A DNA stretch of 64,000 nt from Brucella rhizosphaerae (GTDB lineage: Bacteria > Pseudomonadota > Alphaproteobacteria > Rhizobiales > Rhizobiaceae): assembly GCF_002252475.1 (NCBI RefSeq), contig NZ_NNRK01000034.1, positions 186,001 through 250,000 of the forward strand, written 5' to 3'. This document shows, piece after piece, positions 28,179-36,330 of the stretch; positions within the stretch are counted from its first letter, which is position 1, and each line of letters begins with the position of its first letter. A program made the translations under genes and the position numbers. The notes beneath the pieces were generated by a model. That model did no database searches. It saw nothing but the letters and a program-made list of their open reading frames with translations, and was not told where the DNA came from.

Positions 28179-29984
28179 ATGGTCGCCGATACCCGGAAAG
28201 ACAATGCAATTACCATGAGAGAGCGTAGGGCGCGGCGGCAACGCTCGCTTTTCCTGCGCCGGCTTTTTGCGCCTTTCAGTCGATTTCTTGGTCAGTTTCT
28301 GTTTTCAAGCCTCACGCGCCGCATTCTGTTTCTTAATCTGGCGGCGCTTGCCGTTCTGGTTTCCGGCATCCTCTATATGAACCAGTTCCGCGAGGGGCTG
28401 ATTGATGCCAAGATCGAAAGCTTGCTGACACAGGGCAAGATTATTGCTGCGGCAATTTCCTCATCGGCAACTGTCGACACGAATTCGCTGATGATCGATC
28501 CGGAAAAGCTTCTGGAGCTTCAGGCGGGGCAGAGCATCACCCCATCACCCGATTCGCCCGATAATTGGGAATTCCCGATCAATCCGGAAAAAGTATCCCC
28601 GCTCCTGCGTCAGTTGATTTCGCCAACCAGCACGCGCGCCCGCATTTACGATCATTACGCAAACCTCCTGCTCGATTCCCGCTCGCTTTACGCTCCGGCT
28701 TTTGCCTCCGGCGGTCCGGTTTTCCGCTATGATCTGCCGGCAATCGAAGAAGATGCGCCAAGTGCATGGGAGCGTTTCACAGGCTGGTTCTCGCGTCTGT
28801 TCTATGGCGGCGGTCTGCCGCTTTATCAGGAGCAGCCCGGCGGCAATGGTTTGGCCTATCAGGAAATCGTTCGCGCACTGACCGGCTCGCCGCAGACAGC
28901 GCAGCGGCGTAACCAGCAAGGTGAACTGGTGGTGTCGGTTGCGGTACCAATCCAGCAGTCGCGTGCCATCCTGGGCGTTCTCCTGCTTTCGACTGAAGGC
29001 GACGATATCGACAAGATCGTGCAGGGCGAGCGTATGGCCGTGTTCCGCGTGTTCGGTGTTGTTGCTGCTGTTATGGTGATCCTGTCGCTGTTCCTCGCTT
29101 CGACGATTGCAAGTCCACTGAGAAAACTGGCTGCTGCTGCCGACCGCGTACGTCTCGGTGTAAAAAGCCGTGAGGAAATCCCGGACTTCTCCGAACGTCA
29201 GGACGAAGTTGGCCATTTGTCGACATCTATCCGTGCGATGACCGATGCGCTTTACACTCGCATCGAAGCGATTGAGAGTTTTGCGGCTGACGTGAGTCAT
29301 GAGCTGAAAAACCCCCTCACCTCGCTGCGCAGCGCGGTCGAAACCCTGCCACTCGCCAAGAATGATGATTCGCGCAAACGTCTTCTCGACGTCATTCAGC
29401 ACGATGTTCGCCGCCTCGACCGCCTGATTACCGATATTTCGGATGCTTCGCGTCTCGACGCTGAACTTGCGCGCGAACATTCTGACCGTGTTGATATGAA
29501 AACGCTGCTGAACAGTCTGGTGGCTGCTGCGCGTGAAGTGCGCCGCAACAAGACAGGTACCGAGATTGTGTTCAACGCTGGCAAGTTGCCATCAGGCAAA
29601 AAAGGCTTCTTCGTTGCCGGTCATGACTTGCGTCTTGGACAGGTGATCAGCAATCTTATCGAAAACGCCCGCTCCTTTGTTCCTGACGATACAGGGCGTA
29701 TCGTTGTCACGCTGAGCGGCGAAGGCGGGCGGTTGCGGGTTCTTGTCGAAGATAATGGACCCGGTATTCCGATTGAAAATATCGAGCGCATCTTTGAGCG
29801 TTTCTATACGGATCGCCCAGCTTCTGAGGCATTTGGACAAAATTCCGGCCTTGGCCTTTCGATCAGCCGTCAGATTATCGAGGCGCATGGCGGGACGCTG
29901 ACTGCCGAAAATATCATCGATCCGGCCGATCCCGATCAGATGAAAGGCGCACGCTTCATCGTCGATCTTCCGGCCAGCGTGTGA
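28179..29984 (+). CDS. chvG: Sensor histidine kinase ChvG/BvrS
   Basis: Membrane kinase of 601 residues. A basic N-terminus leads to a first membrane helix (about 50-70, FLNLAALAVLVSGILYMNQF), a periplasmic sensor of about 200 residues, and a second helix (VFGVVAAVMVILSLFLAST, about 290), HAMP, and the HisKA motif with phospho-His374 in VSHELKNPLTS. The HATPase domain has NLIENA, VEDNGPGIP and GLGLSI. It is 178 bp from chvI with a repeat between, so a processed or second transcript is possible. In Brucella BvrS is essential for intracellular survival. Confidence 0.95.
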   Translation: MVADTRKDNAITMRERRARRQRSLFLRRLFAPFSRFLGQFLFSSLTRRILFLNLAALAVLVSGILYMNQFREGLIDAKIESLLTQGKIIAAAISSSATVDTNSLMIDPEKLLELQAGQSITPSPDSPDNWEFPINPEKVSPLLRQLISPTSTRARIYDHYANLLLDSRSLYAPAFASGGPVFRYDLPAIEEDAPSAWERFTGWFSRLFYGGGLPLYQEQPGGNGLAYQEIVRALTGSPQTAQRRNQQGELVVSVAVPIQQSRAILGVLLLSTEGDDIDKIVQGERMAVFRVFGVVAAVMVILSLFLASTIASPLRKLAAAADRVRLGVKSREEIPDFSERQDEVGHLSTSIRAMTDALYTRIEAIESFAADVSHELKNPLTSLRSAVETLPLAKNDDSRKRLLDVIQHDVRRLDRLITDISDASRLDAELAREHSDRVDMKTLLNSLVAAAREVRRNKTGTEIVFNAGKLPSGKKGFFVAGHDLRLGQVISNLIENARSFVPDDTGRIVVTLSGEGGRLRVLVEDNGPGIPIENIERIFERFYTDRPASEAFGQNSGLGLSISRQIIEAHGGTLTAENIIDPADPDQMKGARFIVDLPASV

Positions 29985-29991
29985 TCGCGAC

Positions 29992-30462
29992 ATGACGCCC
30001 GAACAGGAAAAAAGCGGCCTTCACGCAACGACTGTACAGTTGCAGGGGCGTGGCGTGATGCTGATGGGCAAGTCTGGCGCGGGAAAAACGGAATTGGCCC
30101 TCACCCTTGTGGAGCGTGCGATTGGTCGTGGTGAGCAGGCTGCTCTCGTTGCTGACGACCGCACTTTGCTGCATGTGGAAAAGGAAAAACTGATTGCGAG
30201 CGTCCCGGAAGCATTGGCTGGGGGCGTCGAGATTCGCGGTGCCGGGCTTTTCACTGTTGCTTATGTGAAACAGACGCCGCTCGATCTCGTGGTCCTGTTA
30301 GTCGCCCGTGAAGAGGCCGAACGCTATCCGAGCGATGAAAACTGGCAATTTGAAGGTATAGAACTGCGTCGCCTGCTGCTCCCTGCCCTTTCATCGAATG
30401 GCGATTCTAACGCGCTTTCGCGGGCGATAGAGGCAACTTTGTTTTCAAAACCCTGGCCGTGA
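29992..30462 (+). CDS. hprK: Short HPr kinase/phosphorylase
   Basis: Alphaproteobacterial HprK of 156 residues, lacking the N-terminal domain of Firmicutes HprK. Walker A GKSGAGKTE is at 26-34, followed by LVADDRTLLH with the catalytic region and the GGVEIRGAGLFTV signature. It would phosphorylate the regulatory serine of HPr (Ser61 of the HPr encoded nearby). It starts 7 bp after chvG, so sensor kinase and HPr kinase are in one operon, a conserved alphaproteobacterial arrangement tying the two-component and PTS systems. Confidence 0.93.
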   Translation: MTPEQEKSGLHATTVQLQGRGVMLMGKSGAGKTELALTLVERAIGRGEQAALVADDRTLLHVEKEKLIASVPEALAGGVEIRGAGLFTVAYVKQTPLDLVVLLVAREEAERYPSDENWQFEGIELRRLLLPALSSNGDSNALSRAIEATLFSKPWP

Positions 30463-30679
30463 AGGTCAGATCCGGTGTTTTTTACAAGCCGGGTCCAAAA
30501 ACCATGCTCAACGCTGCGGCATTTTGCTTTTTTCAAGGCAATGCTGAAATTTTTCACTTGCTATCAAGATTTGCCCTGCCAAGATGCACAACTCGTCGGC
30601 TAAGGTCCGGCAGGGTTTTAGTGCCATCTGCGCCTTTGGCGGGTTAAAGCGGCGGGCACGCGACAGGAGCTTTTAAAGT

Positions 30680-31081
30680 ATGATCGGACTCGTGCTTGTT
30701 ACGCACGGAAGGCTGGCCGAGGAGTTTCTCCATGCTGTTGAGCATGTAGTTGGCCCGCAAGACAATTTCGAGACCGTATGTATCGGTGCGGAAGATGACA
30801 TGGAACAGCGTCGTCGGGATATCGTCGATGCTGTTGGGCGCGCCGATAGTGGCAGAGGTGTCATCGTTCTGACGGATATGTTTGGCGGCACGCCGTCCAA
30901 TCTGGCGATTTCAGTGATGGAGGAAGGCAAGATCGAAGTCATTGCAGGTGTTAACCTGCCAATGCTCATCAAGCTTTCGAGCGTTCGCATCGCTGGCGAT
31001 ATAAAGACGGCCTTGCGTGAAGCGCAGGATGCCGGGCGCAAATATATCAACGTCGCAAGCCAGGTCCTCACAGGAAAATAA
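30680..31081 (+). CDS. PTS EIIA of the mannose family
   Basis: Stand-alone EIIA of 133 residues. The phospho-acceptor His9 is in LVLVTHGRLAEEFL, and the second conserved segment VLTDMFGGTPSNLAIS is present. No EIIB, EIIC or EIID genes are nearby, so the protein is likely regulatory. In Brucella and other alphaproteobacteria a similar EIIA takes phosphate from HPr and connects to PtsP/EINtr. A good ribosome site (AGGAGC) lies 10 bp upstream. ptsH follows after 2 bp. Confidence 0.93.
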   Translation: MIGLVLVTHGRLAEEFLHAVEHVVGPQDNFETVCIGAEDDMEQRRRDIVDAVGRADSGRGVIVLTDMFGGTPSNLAISVMEEGKIEVIAGVNLPMLIKLSSVRIAGDIKTALREAQDAGRKYINVASQVLTGK

Positions 31082-31083
31082 TC

Positions 31084-31398
31084 ATGCATCCCACCGTGGC
31101 CGTTACTGGCGAGTACGATGCCGATAGCGCTCTGTCCCGGTCTTTTGAGATCGTCAACAAGCGCGGGCTTCATGCTCGCGCTTCGGCGAAGTTCGTTCAG
31201 CTTGTGGATAGCTATAATGCGCATGTTCGGGTGAGCAAGGATGGAATGACGGTGGGCGGCACATCCATCATGGGCTTGATGATGCTTGCAGCCTCGCCCG
31301 GCTGTTGCATCGATGTCCGTGCATCAGGTGAGCAAGCCGATGCCGTTCTTGATGCGCTTCAGACACTTATCGCCGATAAATTCGGCGAGGAGTGCTGA
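31084..31398 (+). CDS. ptsH: Phosphocarrier protein HPr
   Basis: Small PTS phosphocarrier, 104 residues. Catalytic His30 is in KRGLHARASAKF, and the regulatory serine is Ser61 in VGGTSIMGLMML, so both the EI-dependent and HprK-dependent sites are retained. There is an N-terminal extension of about 20 residues compared with enterobacterial HPr. Coupled to the EIIA gene (2-bp gap). A large hairpin follows the stop. Confidence 0.95.
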   Translation: MHPTVAVTGEYDADSALSRSFEIVNKRGLHARASAKFVQLVDSYNAHVRVSKDGMTVGGTSIMGLMMLAASPGCCIDVRASGEQADAVLDALQTLIADKFGEEC

Positions 31399-31418
31399 CA
31401 AAAGCACAAGCGAGTATC

Positions 31419-31466
31419 AATTGACCCAATCAAATTTGAAGTCGTTTTGATTTCTCTGGGTCAATT
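31419..31466. terminator. large hairpin between ptsH and the orphan ORF
   Basis: Arms AATTGACCCAATCAAA and TTTGATT-TCTC-TGGGTCAATT (4-nt bulge) with an 11-nt loop. It sits where two convergent genes meet and is followed by T-rich sequence; a bidirectional terminator is the simplest reading. Confidence 0.6.
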
Positions 31467-31473
31467 ATTGTCA

Positions 31474-31740
31474 TTATATATTTACTGGATTTTCTTTATC
31501 CGACATAAGCTCTTCGTTTTCGACGGATATAAGCGGATAGAAAATCGTGTATTCGGGTAGAAATGCTATGAAATCAAGCATTATCCCTTCGTATACGCGC
31601 TCACGATCTTCGTTACTTATCGTTTCATCATCTAGTTTTCGCAAACATATTTTGATGTAAATTACAGATAAATATGAAAAAGAGGCGCACGTAACTATTA
31701 TCATAAGTGCCGCAACATATATGTTTATCGGATCGATCAT
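31474..31740 (-). CDS. Hypothetical AT-rich membrane protein
   Basis: I do not recognise this 88-residue protein. An N-terminal hydrophobic stretch IYVAALMIIVTCASFSYLSVI (about 7-27) looks like one membrane helix, a basic IKICLRKLDD turn follows, and the C-terminal half is acidic. Its AT content is far above its neighbours, which suggests recent arrival or weak constraint. It lies between ptsH and ahcY on the opposite strand. No clear ribosome site or promoter was seen, so it may not be expressed. Confidence 0.4.
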   Translation of the reverse strand: MIDPINIYVAALMIIVTCASFSYLSVIYIKICLRKLDDETISNEDRERVYEGIMLDFIAFLPEYTIFYPLISVENEELMSDKENPVNI

Positions 31741-31886
31741 GATCTTTTACTTTTAAAATTAAAACTTATACAGCGTTTAAGTTCTGTTTGTTATAACAAC
31801 AATAAACCCGCAATTTATTTCAGGATATCTCGTCTGCCGCTTCTGAACGGGGGTATGCAGATGCAAGCGCTGCTCAATATGCACGT

Positions 31887-31902
31887 ATAAAGATTTCTTT
31901 AT
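31887..31902. promoter_or_regulatory. ATAAAGA-TT-TCTTTAT palindrome upstream of ahcY
   Basis: A perfect 7+7 bp inverted repeat, 110 bp upstream of the ahcY start, in a 259-bp gap. It resembles operators I associate with the ArsR-family regulators of the methionine/SAH cycle (SahR type) in Rhizobiales, from memory only. No known SAM or SAH riboswitch fold was recognised here. Confidence 0.5.
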
Positions 31903-32011
31903 GTTGCGTTGTGCTGACCGTGCCGATCTGCTAATCAGAACGCCAGCCGAAGCCCAATTCCCTTTTCTGTTTTTATTACGGGCTTCAGAATTAATTTGAT
32001 TGGAGCAGATG

Positions 32012-33412
32012 ATGACCGCAAGTCAGGATTTTGTCGTCAAGGATATGAGCCTCGCTGACTGGGGCCGCAAAGAACTCGATATTGCTGAAACCGAAATGCC
32101 GGGCCTGATGGCTGCGCGCGAGGAATTCGGCAAATCAAAGCCGCTCAAGGGCGCACGCATTTCCGGCTCGCTGCACATGACGATCCAGACGGCTGTCTTG
32201 ATCGAGACGCTGAAGGCTCTTGGCGCAGATGTACGCTGGGCATCGTGCAATATTTTCTCGACGCAGGACCATGCCGCAGCAGCAATTGCTGCAACCGGCA
32301 CGCCGGTTTTCGCCATCAAGGGCGAAACGCTTGAAGAATATTGGACCTACACCGACAAGATCTTCCAATGGACGGACGGTCAGCTATCCAACATGATTCT
32401 GGACGATGGTGGCGACGCTACCATGTATATCCTGATCGGTGCCCGCGCTGAGGCCGGCGAAGACGTTCTGTCCAAGCCTGAAAGCGAAGAAGAAGAAGTG
32501 CTGTTTGCACAGATCAAGAAGCGTATGGCTGAAACGCCGGGCTTCTTCACTAAGCAGCGCGATGCGATCAAGGGTGTTACGGAAGAAACCACTACTGGCG
32601 TCAACCGTCTTTACCAGCTGCAAAAGAAGGGCCTCCTGCCCTTCCCGGCAATCAACGTCAATGACAGCGTGACCAAGTCGAAGTTCGACAACAAGTACGG
32701 CTGCAAGGAATCGCTGGTTGACGGTATCCGTCGCGGTACGGACGTCATGATGGCCGGCAAGGTTGCCGTCGTTTGCGGTTATGGCGATGTTGGCAAAGGC
32801 TCGGCAGCTTCACTCGCTGGCGCTGGTGCCCGCGTAAAGGTGACCGAAGTCGATCCGATCTGCGCCCTTCAGGCCGCTATGGACGGCTTTGAGGTCGTAA
32901 CGCTCGACGACGCAGCTCCGACTGCTGATATCGTGATCTCGACGACCGGCAATAAGGACGTCATCACGCTTGATCATATGCGCAAGCTGAAGGATATGGC
33001 CATTGTTGGCAATATCGGTCACTTCGACAATGAAATTCAGGTTGCAGGTCTTCGTAATCTCAAGTGGACCAACGTAAAGCCACAGGTTGATCTGGTTGAG
33101 TTCCCGGACGGCAAGCGCATCATCCTGCTTTCGGAAGGTCGCCTGCTCAATCTTGGCAACGCAACAGGTCACCCAAGCTTTGTCATGTCAGCTTCCTTCA
33201 CCAATCAGGTGCTGGGCCAGATCGAACTCTTCACGCGTACTGATCAGTACAAGAATGAGGTCTATGTTCTGCCGAAGCACCTCGACGAAAAGGTTGCTCG
33301 CCTGCATCTCGACAAGCTTGGCGCGAAGCTGACTGTGCTTTCTGAGGAACAGGCCGCTTATATCGGCGTCACTCCACAGGGCCCGTTCAAGTCGGAACAC
33401 TACAGGTATTAA
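32012..33412 (+). CDS. ahcY: S-adenosyl-homocysteine hydrolase
   Basis: NAD-dependent enzyme that splits SAH into homocysteine and adenosine, so it keeps methylation going. The 466 residues from ATG 32012 have a GGAG site 6 bp upstream; two earlier in-frame codons are too close or a TTG. The [17 protein letters not shown] substrate-binding motif, the catalytic [14 protein letters not shown] region and the NAD loop [10 protein letters not shown] (about 245) are intact, as is the C-terminal FKSEHYRY with the Lys and Tyr that reach the neighbouring subunit's NAD. Confidence 0.97.
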   Translation: MTASQDFVVKDMSLADWGRKELDIAETEMPGLMAAREEFGKSKPLKGARISGSLHMTIQTAVLIETLKALGADVRWASCNIFSTQDHAAAAIAATGTPVFAIKGETLEEYWTYTDKIFQWTDGQLSNMILDDGGDATMYILIGARAEAGEDVLSKPESEEEEVLFAQIKKRMAETPGFFTKQRDAIKGVTEETTTGVNRLYQLQKKGLLPFPAINVNDSVTKSKFDNKYGCKESLVDGIRRGTDVMMAGKVAVVCGYGDVGKGSAASLAGAGARVKVTEVDPICALQAAMDGFEVVTLDDAAPTADIVISTTGNKDVITLDHMRKLKDMAIVGNIGHFDNEIQVAGLRNLKWTNVKPQVDLVEFPDGKRIILLSEGRLLNLGNATGHPSFVMSASFTNQVLGQIELFTRTDQYKNEVYVLPKHLDEKVARLHLDKLGAKLTVLSEEQAAYIGVTPQGPFKSEHYRY

Positions 33413-33443
33413 GTATCCGTTAACCATACTGCTACATGTTGTA

Positions 33444-33479
33444 GGCCGGGCAGCATCAGGTTGCCCGGTCTTTATTTTT
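33444..33479 (+). terminator. terminator after ahcY
   Basis: Stem GCCGGGCA-N9-TGCCCGG followed by TCTTTATTTTT, 32 bp past the stop. The rest of the 329-bp gap to divL shows no clear gene. Confidence 0.85.
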
Positions 33480-33741
33480 ACACGTAACACGCTTCACGTG
33501 GATTCGCGGGAAGGGTATTGTGAAGACGAATCAATGTGTTTTGACGGGTGTTTGCGTTGGGCGTGTTTTGCCGGTTTAGGGCAAAAGACGGGCGACTTAT
33601 TCATCCACGAAACATGTATGGCCTCGTTGATCTGAGCTTTCTGTATTGTGGCGATGCGGGAGAGCTGAGGCTGTAGTTGCACTGTTTGAAATATGGCGGC
33701 CTCGCTTTTGAGGGGCTGCCGGTGGCGGAGACAAGGGAAAT

Positions 33742-36315
33742 ATGCCAGTGGTCGGCTCATCGGGGAGCTTGCGGAGCAAATCCGCATTCAGCGCAGGCAG
33801 ACACCTGAAAGGTTCGCTTTCGCTTGGCTTTAGCCCTCTCAGACGGGTCATCCTCAAGGCAACAGTTTCCTTTGCCGCACTCGTTGCGGCGGCTCCGGCA
33901 TTTGCACAATTTGCGCAAGGCGCTGAAAACTCCACGCGCATAGACCTGCCATTTGGTGGCAGCGTCGGTGCTTTTGAAGTCATCCAGTTTTCGATTTTTC
34001 TGGGCGCTATGGGTGCAGCTCTTCTGTCGGCTGGCTGGCTCATTCGTGACCGTTCCAAGATCGCCCATGAAAACAATGAGTTGCGTTCGCGCCTGTCCGA
34101 TATGGGATTGGCTGCGCAACGCAATGATGCACTGCTTAACCTCAAAGATCAGCGGATCGTCGTCTGGGACGCACACGGCGCTCGTGCCGATCTTGTTGGA
34201 CAATTGCCGTTTGATTGCGGTGCGCCGCAGGACCGTTCGCATTTTCTGGCCTTTGGCCGTTGGCTTCGTCCGCAATCGGTAACCGAGCTTGAACGCGCCG
34301 TTTCAGCCCTGCGTGAGCAGGCTCATGCCTTTGATCTGACGGTTGAAACCGTCAATGGCACGCTTTTGGACGTTTACGGGCGTACTTCAGGCAGTTTTGC
34401 CGTCGTGCGTTTCCTGAGCCTTCAGGGTGTGCAGGCGGAGCGTGCAGCACTTCAGTCGCAGAACCGCGAACTCTCCGAAAAACTTGCGCTCTTACGCCAT
34501 CTGCTTGACCGGATCGAGCAACCGGTCTGGGTACGGGGATCTGATGGGCGTATTGAATGGGTCAATGGTGCCTATGCACGCGCGGTGGATGCGGCAGACG
34601 GCACGCAGGCAAGCTCGGAAGGCCGGGAACTGTTTGGCGCGCAGGCTCGTCAGCGTCTGGAACGCGACCGCTTTGCCGAGCCGGATATGCGCGAGCAAAT
34701 GCCTGCTGTAGTGCGCGGCGATCGGCGTATCTATGATGTTACCGATGTGAGCGCCGAGGCAGGCTCTGCTGGTCTTGGTTTTGATTTGAGTGAAGTGGAA
34801 CAGGTGCGCGAGGAACTGAGCCGCACCTTGAAGAGCCATGCCGAGACGCTCGATCAGCTTTCAACCGCTGTGGCCATTTTCGATCCGGATATGAAGCTGC
34901 AATTCTTCAATCAGGCTTTCGTTTCGCTTTGGTCGCTCGACACGGCCTGGCTCGAAACACATCCGAGCAACACGTTGCTCTTTGATCGGCTTCGTTCCGA
35001 AGGAAAACTGCCCGAGCAGCCTGAATGGCGCAAGTGGAAGGATTCGCTTCTTTCCGCATACCGTTCGGTTGAGCCGGAAGAACATATGTGGCATCTGCCC
35101 GACACGCGTATCATGCGTGTTGTGGCCAATCCGCATCCGCAAGGCGGCGTGACATGGTTCTTCGAGAATATGACGGAGAAGTTTGAGCTTGAAGGCCGTT
35201 ACAACACGCTGATCAAGGTACAGGGCGAAACGCTCGACCATCTGGCGGAAGCGGTTGCCGTGTTTGGCTCTGATGGCCGCTTGCGTCTTTCCAATCCATC
35301 CTTTGCTGACCTCTGGTCGCTGCCTGCAGCCATTACCGTTGAAGGCACGCATATCTCGACGATCTCCAAGCTCTGTGGTCAGCGTGGCGGCGATGGGCTC
35401 TGGGAGGATTTTGTCTCATCGGTTGCCGGCTTCCTCGACGAGCGCAACGGACGCATGGGGCAGGTGGAACTTGATGACGGTATCATTCTTTCCTATGCCG
35501 TAGTGCCACTGCCCAAGGGGCAGACCATGCTCACCTTCATCGATGTCACCGATACGGTGCGCGTGGAACGGGCATTGAAGGAAAAGAACGAAGCGCTTTC
35601 GCTTGCTGATCAGATCAAGAACGACTTCGTTCAGCATGTTTCCTATGAGCTGCGCTCGCCTTTGACCAATATCATCGGCTTTACCGAATTGCTGCAAACA
35701 CCAACATTCGGCACGCTTAACGAACGCCAGCTGGAATATCTCGATCATATTGGCACGTCGTCAGCAGTCCTTCTAACCATCGTCAACGACATTCTTGATC
35801 TTGCAACGGTCGATGCGGGCATTATGCAGCTCGATATTGATGACGTATCGGTGACCGACGAGATTTCTGCTGCAGCAAAGCGTGTCAGCGAGCGTCTGCA
35901 AGAGCATGATATCGGGCTTGATATCGATATTGCCGATGACGTCGAGAACTTCAGAGCCGACGCCAACCGTGTGCGGCAGGTTCTGTTCAATCTTTTGTCC
36001 AATGCATCCAATTACGCGCCGGAAGGTTCGACCGTCGCGCTTCAAGTGGCTCGCGATGGCACGGATATCGTGTTTGCCGTGCATGATGATGGTCCGGGCA
36101 TGCCGGGCGATGTTCTTGATACGGTTTTCAAGCGCTTTCAGGCCTATCAGAATGGCGGGCGCAAGCGCGGCGTCGGCTTGGGACTTTCCATCGTTAAAAG
36201 CTTTGTCGAGCTGCATGGTGGTCGAGTCGAGATTGAAACAGGTGCGGATATTGGAACGACTGTTATTTGTCGCTTCCCATCGGAGGCGCGCAGCTTCCGT
36301 GTGGCTGCCGAATAA
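33742..36315 (+). CDS. divL: DivL-type pseudo histidine kinase
   Basis: Membrane-anchored sensor-kinase-like protein of 857 residues. An N-terminal hydrophobic region (ILKATVSFAALVAAAPAFA) and a second helix (VIQFSIFLGAMGAALLSAGWLI, about 75-95) are followed by PAS repeats (about 245-560), a DHp domain and an HATPase domain with NLLSNASNYAPEG, DDGPGMPG and GVGLGLSIVK. The normal phospho-His is Tyr635 in VSYELRSPLTN, the hallmark of DivL, which tunes CckA and so CtrA in alphaproteobacteria. It is followed by the tsaE fusion, as in Caulobacter. DivL identity is inferred from that Tyr and the gene order. Confidence 0.88.
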   Translation: MPVVGSSGSLRSKSAFSAGRHLKGSLSLGFSPLRRVILKATVSFAALVAAAPAFAQFAQGAENSTRIDLPFGGSVGAFEVIQFSIFLGAMGAALLSAGWLIRDRSKIAHENNELRSRLSDMGLAAQRNDALLNLKDQRIVVWDAHGARADLVGQLPFDCGAPQDRSHFLAFGRWLRPQSVTELERAVSALREQAHAFDLTVETVNGTLLDVYGRTSGSFAVVRFLSLQGVQAERAALQSQNRELSEKLALLRHLLDRIEQPVWVRGSDGRIEWVNGAYARAVDAADGTQASSEGRELFGAQARQRLERDRFAEPDMREQMPAVVRGDRRIYDVTDVSAEAGSAGLGFDLSEVEQVREELSRTLKSHAETLDQLSTAVAIFDPDMKLQFFNQAFVSLWSLDTAWLETHPSNTLLFDRLRSEGKLPEQPEWRKWKDSLLSAYRSVEPEEHMWHLPDTRIMRVVANPHPQGGVTWFFENMTEKFELEGRYNTLIKVQGETLDHLAEAVAVFGSDGRLRLSNPSFADLWSLPAAITVEGTHISTISKLCGQRGGDGLWEDFVSSVAGFLDERNGRMGQVELDDGIILSYAVVPLPKGQTMLTFIDVTDTVRVERALKEKNEALSLADQIKNDFVQHVSYELRSPLTNIIGFTELLQTPTFGTLNERQLEYLDHIGTSSAVLLTIVNDILDLATVDAGIMQLDIDDVSVTDEISAAAKRVSERLQEHDIGLDIDIADDVENFRADANRVRQVLFNLLSNASNYAPEGSTVALQVARDGTDIVFAVHDDGPGMPGDVLDTVFKRFQAYQNGGRKRGVGLGLSIVKSFVELHGGRVEIETGADIGTTVICRFPSEARSFRVAAE

Positions 36316-36330
36316 GGTAAATGGTGCTTC

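Noticed and set aside
28545-29480. 311-residue minus-strand ORF antisense to chvG
   Set aside because: No domain; the plus strand encodes a complete histidine kinase.
31741-31999. SAM/SAH riboswitch upstream of ahcY
   Set aside because: No conserved core of the known SAH or SAM riboswitch classes could be recognised; only the ATAAAGA palindrome stands out.
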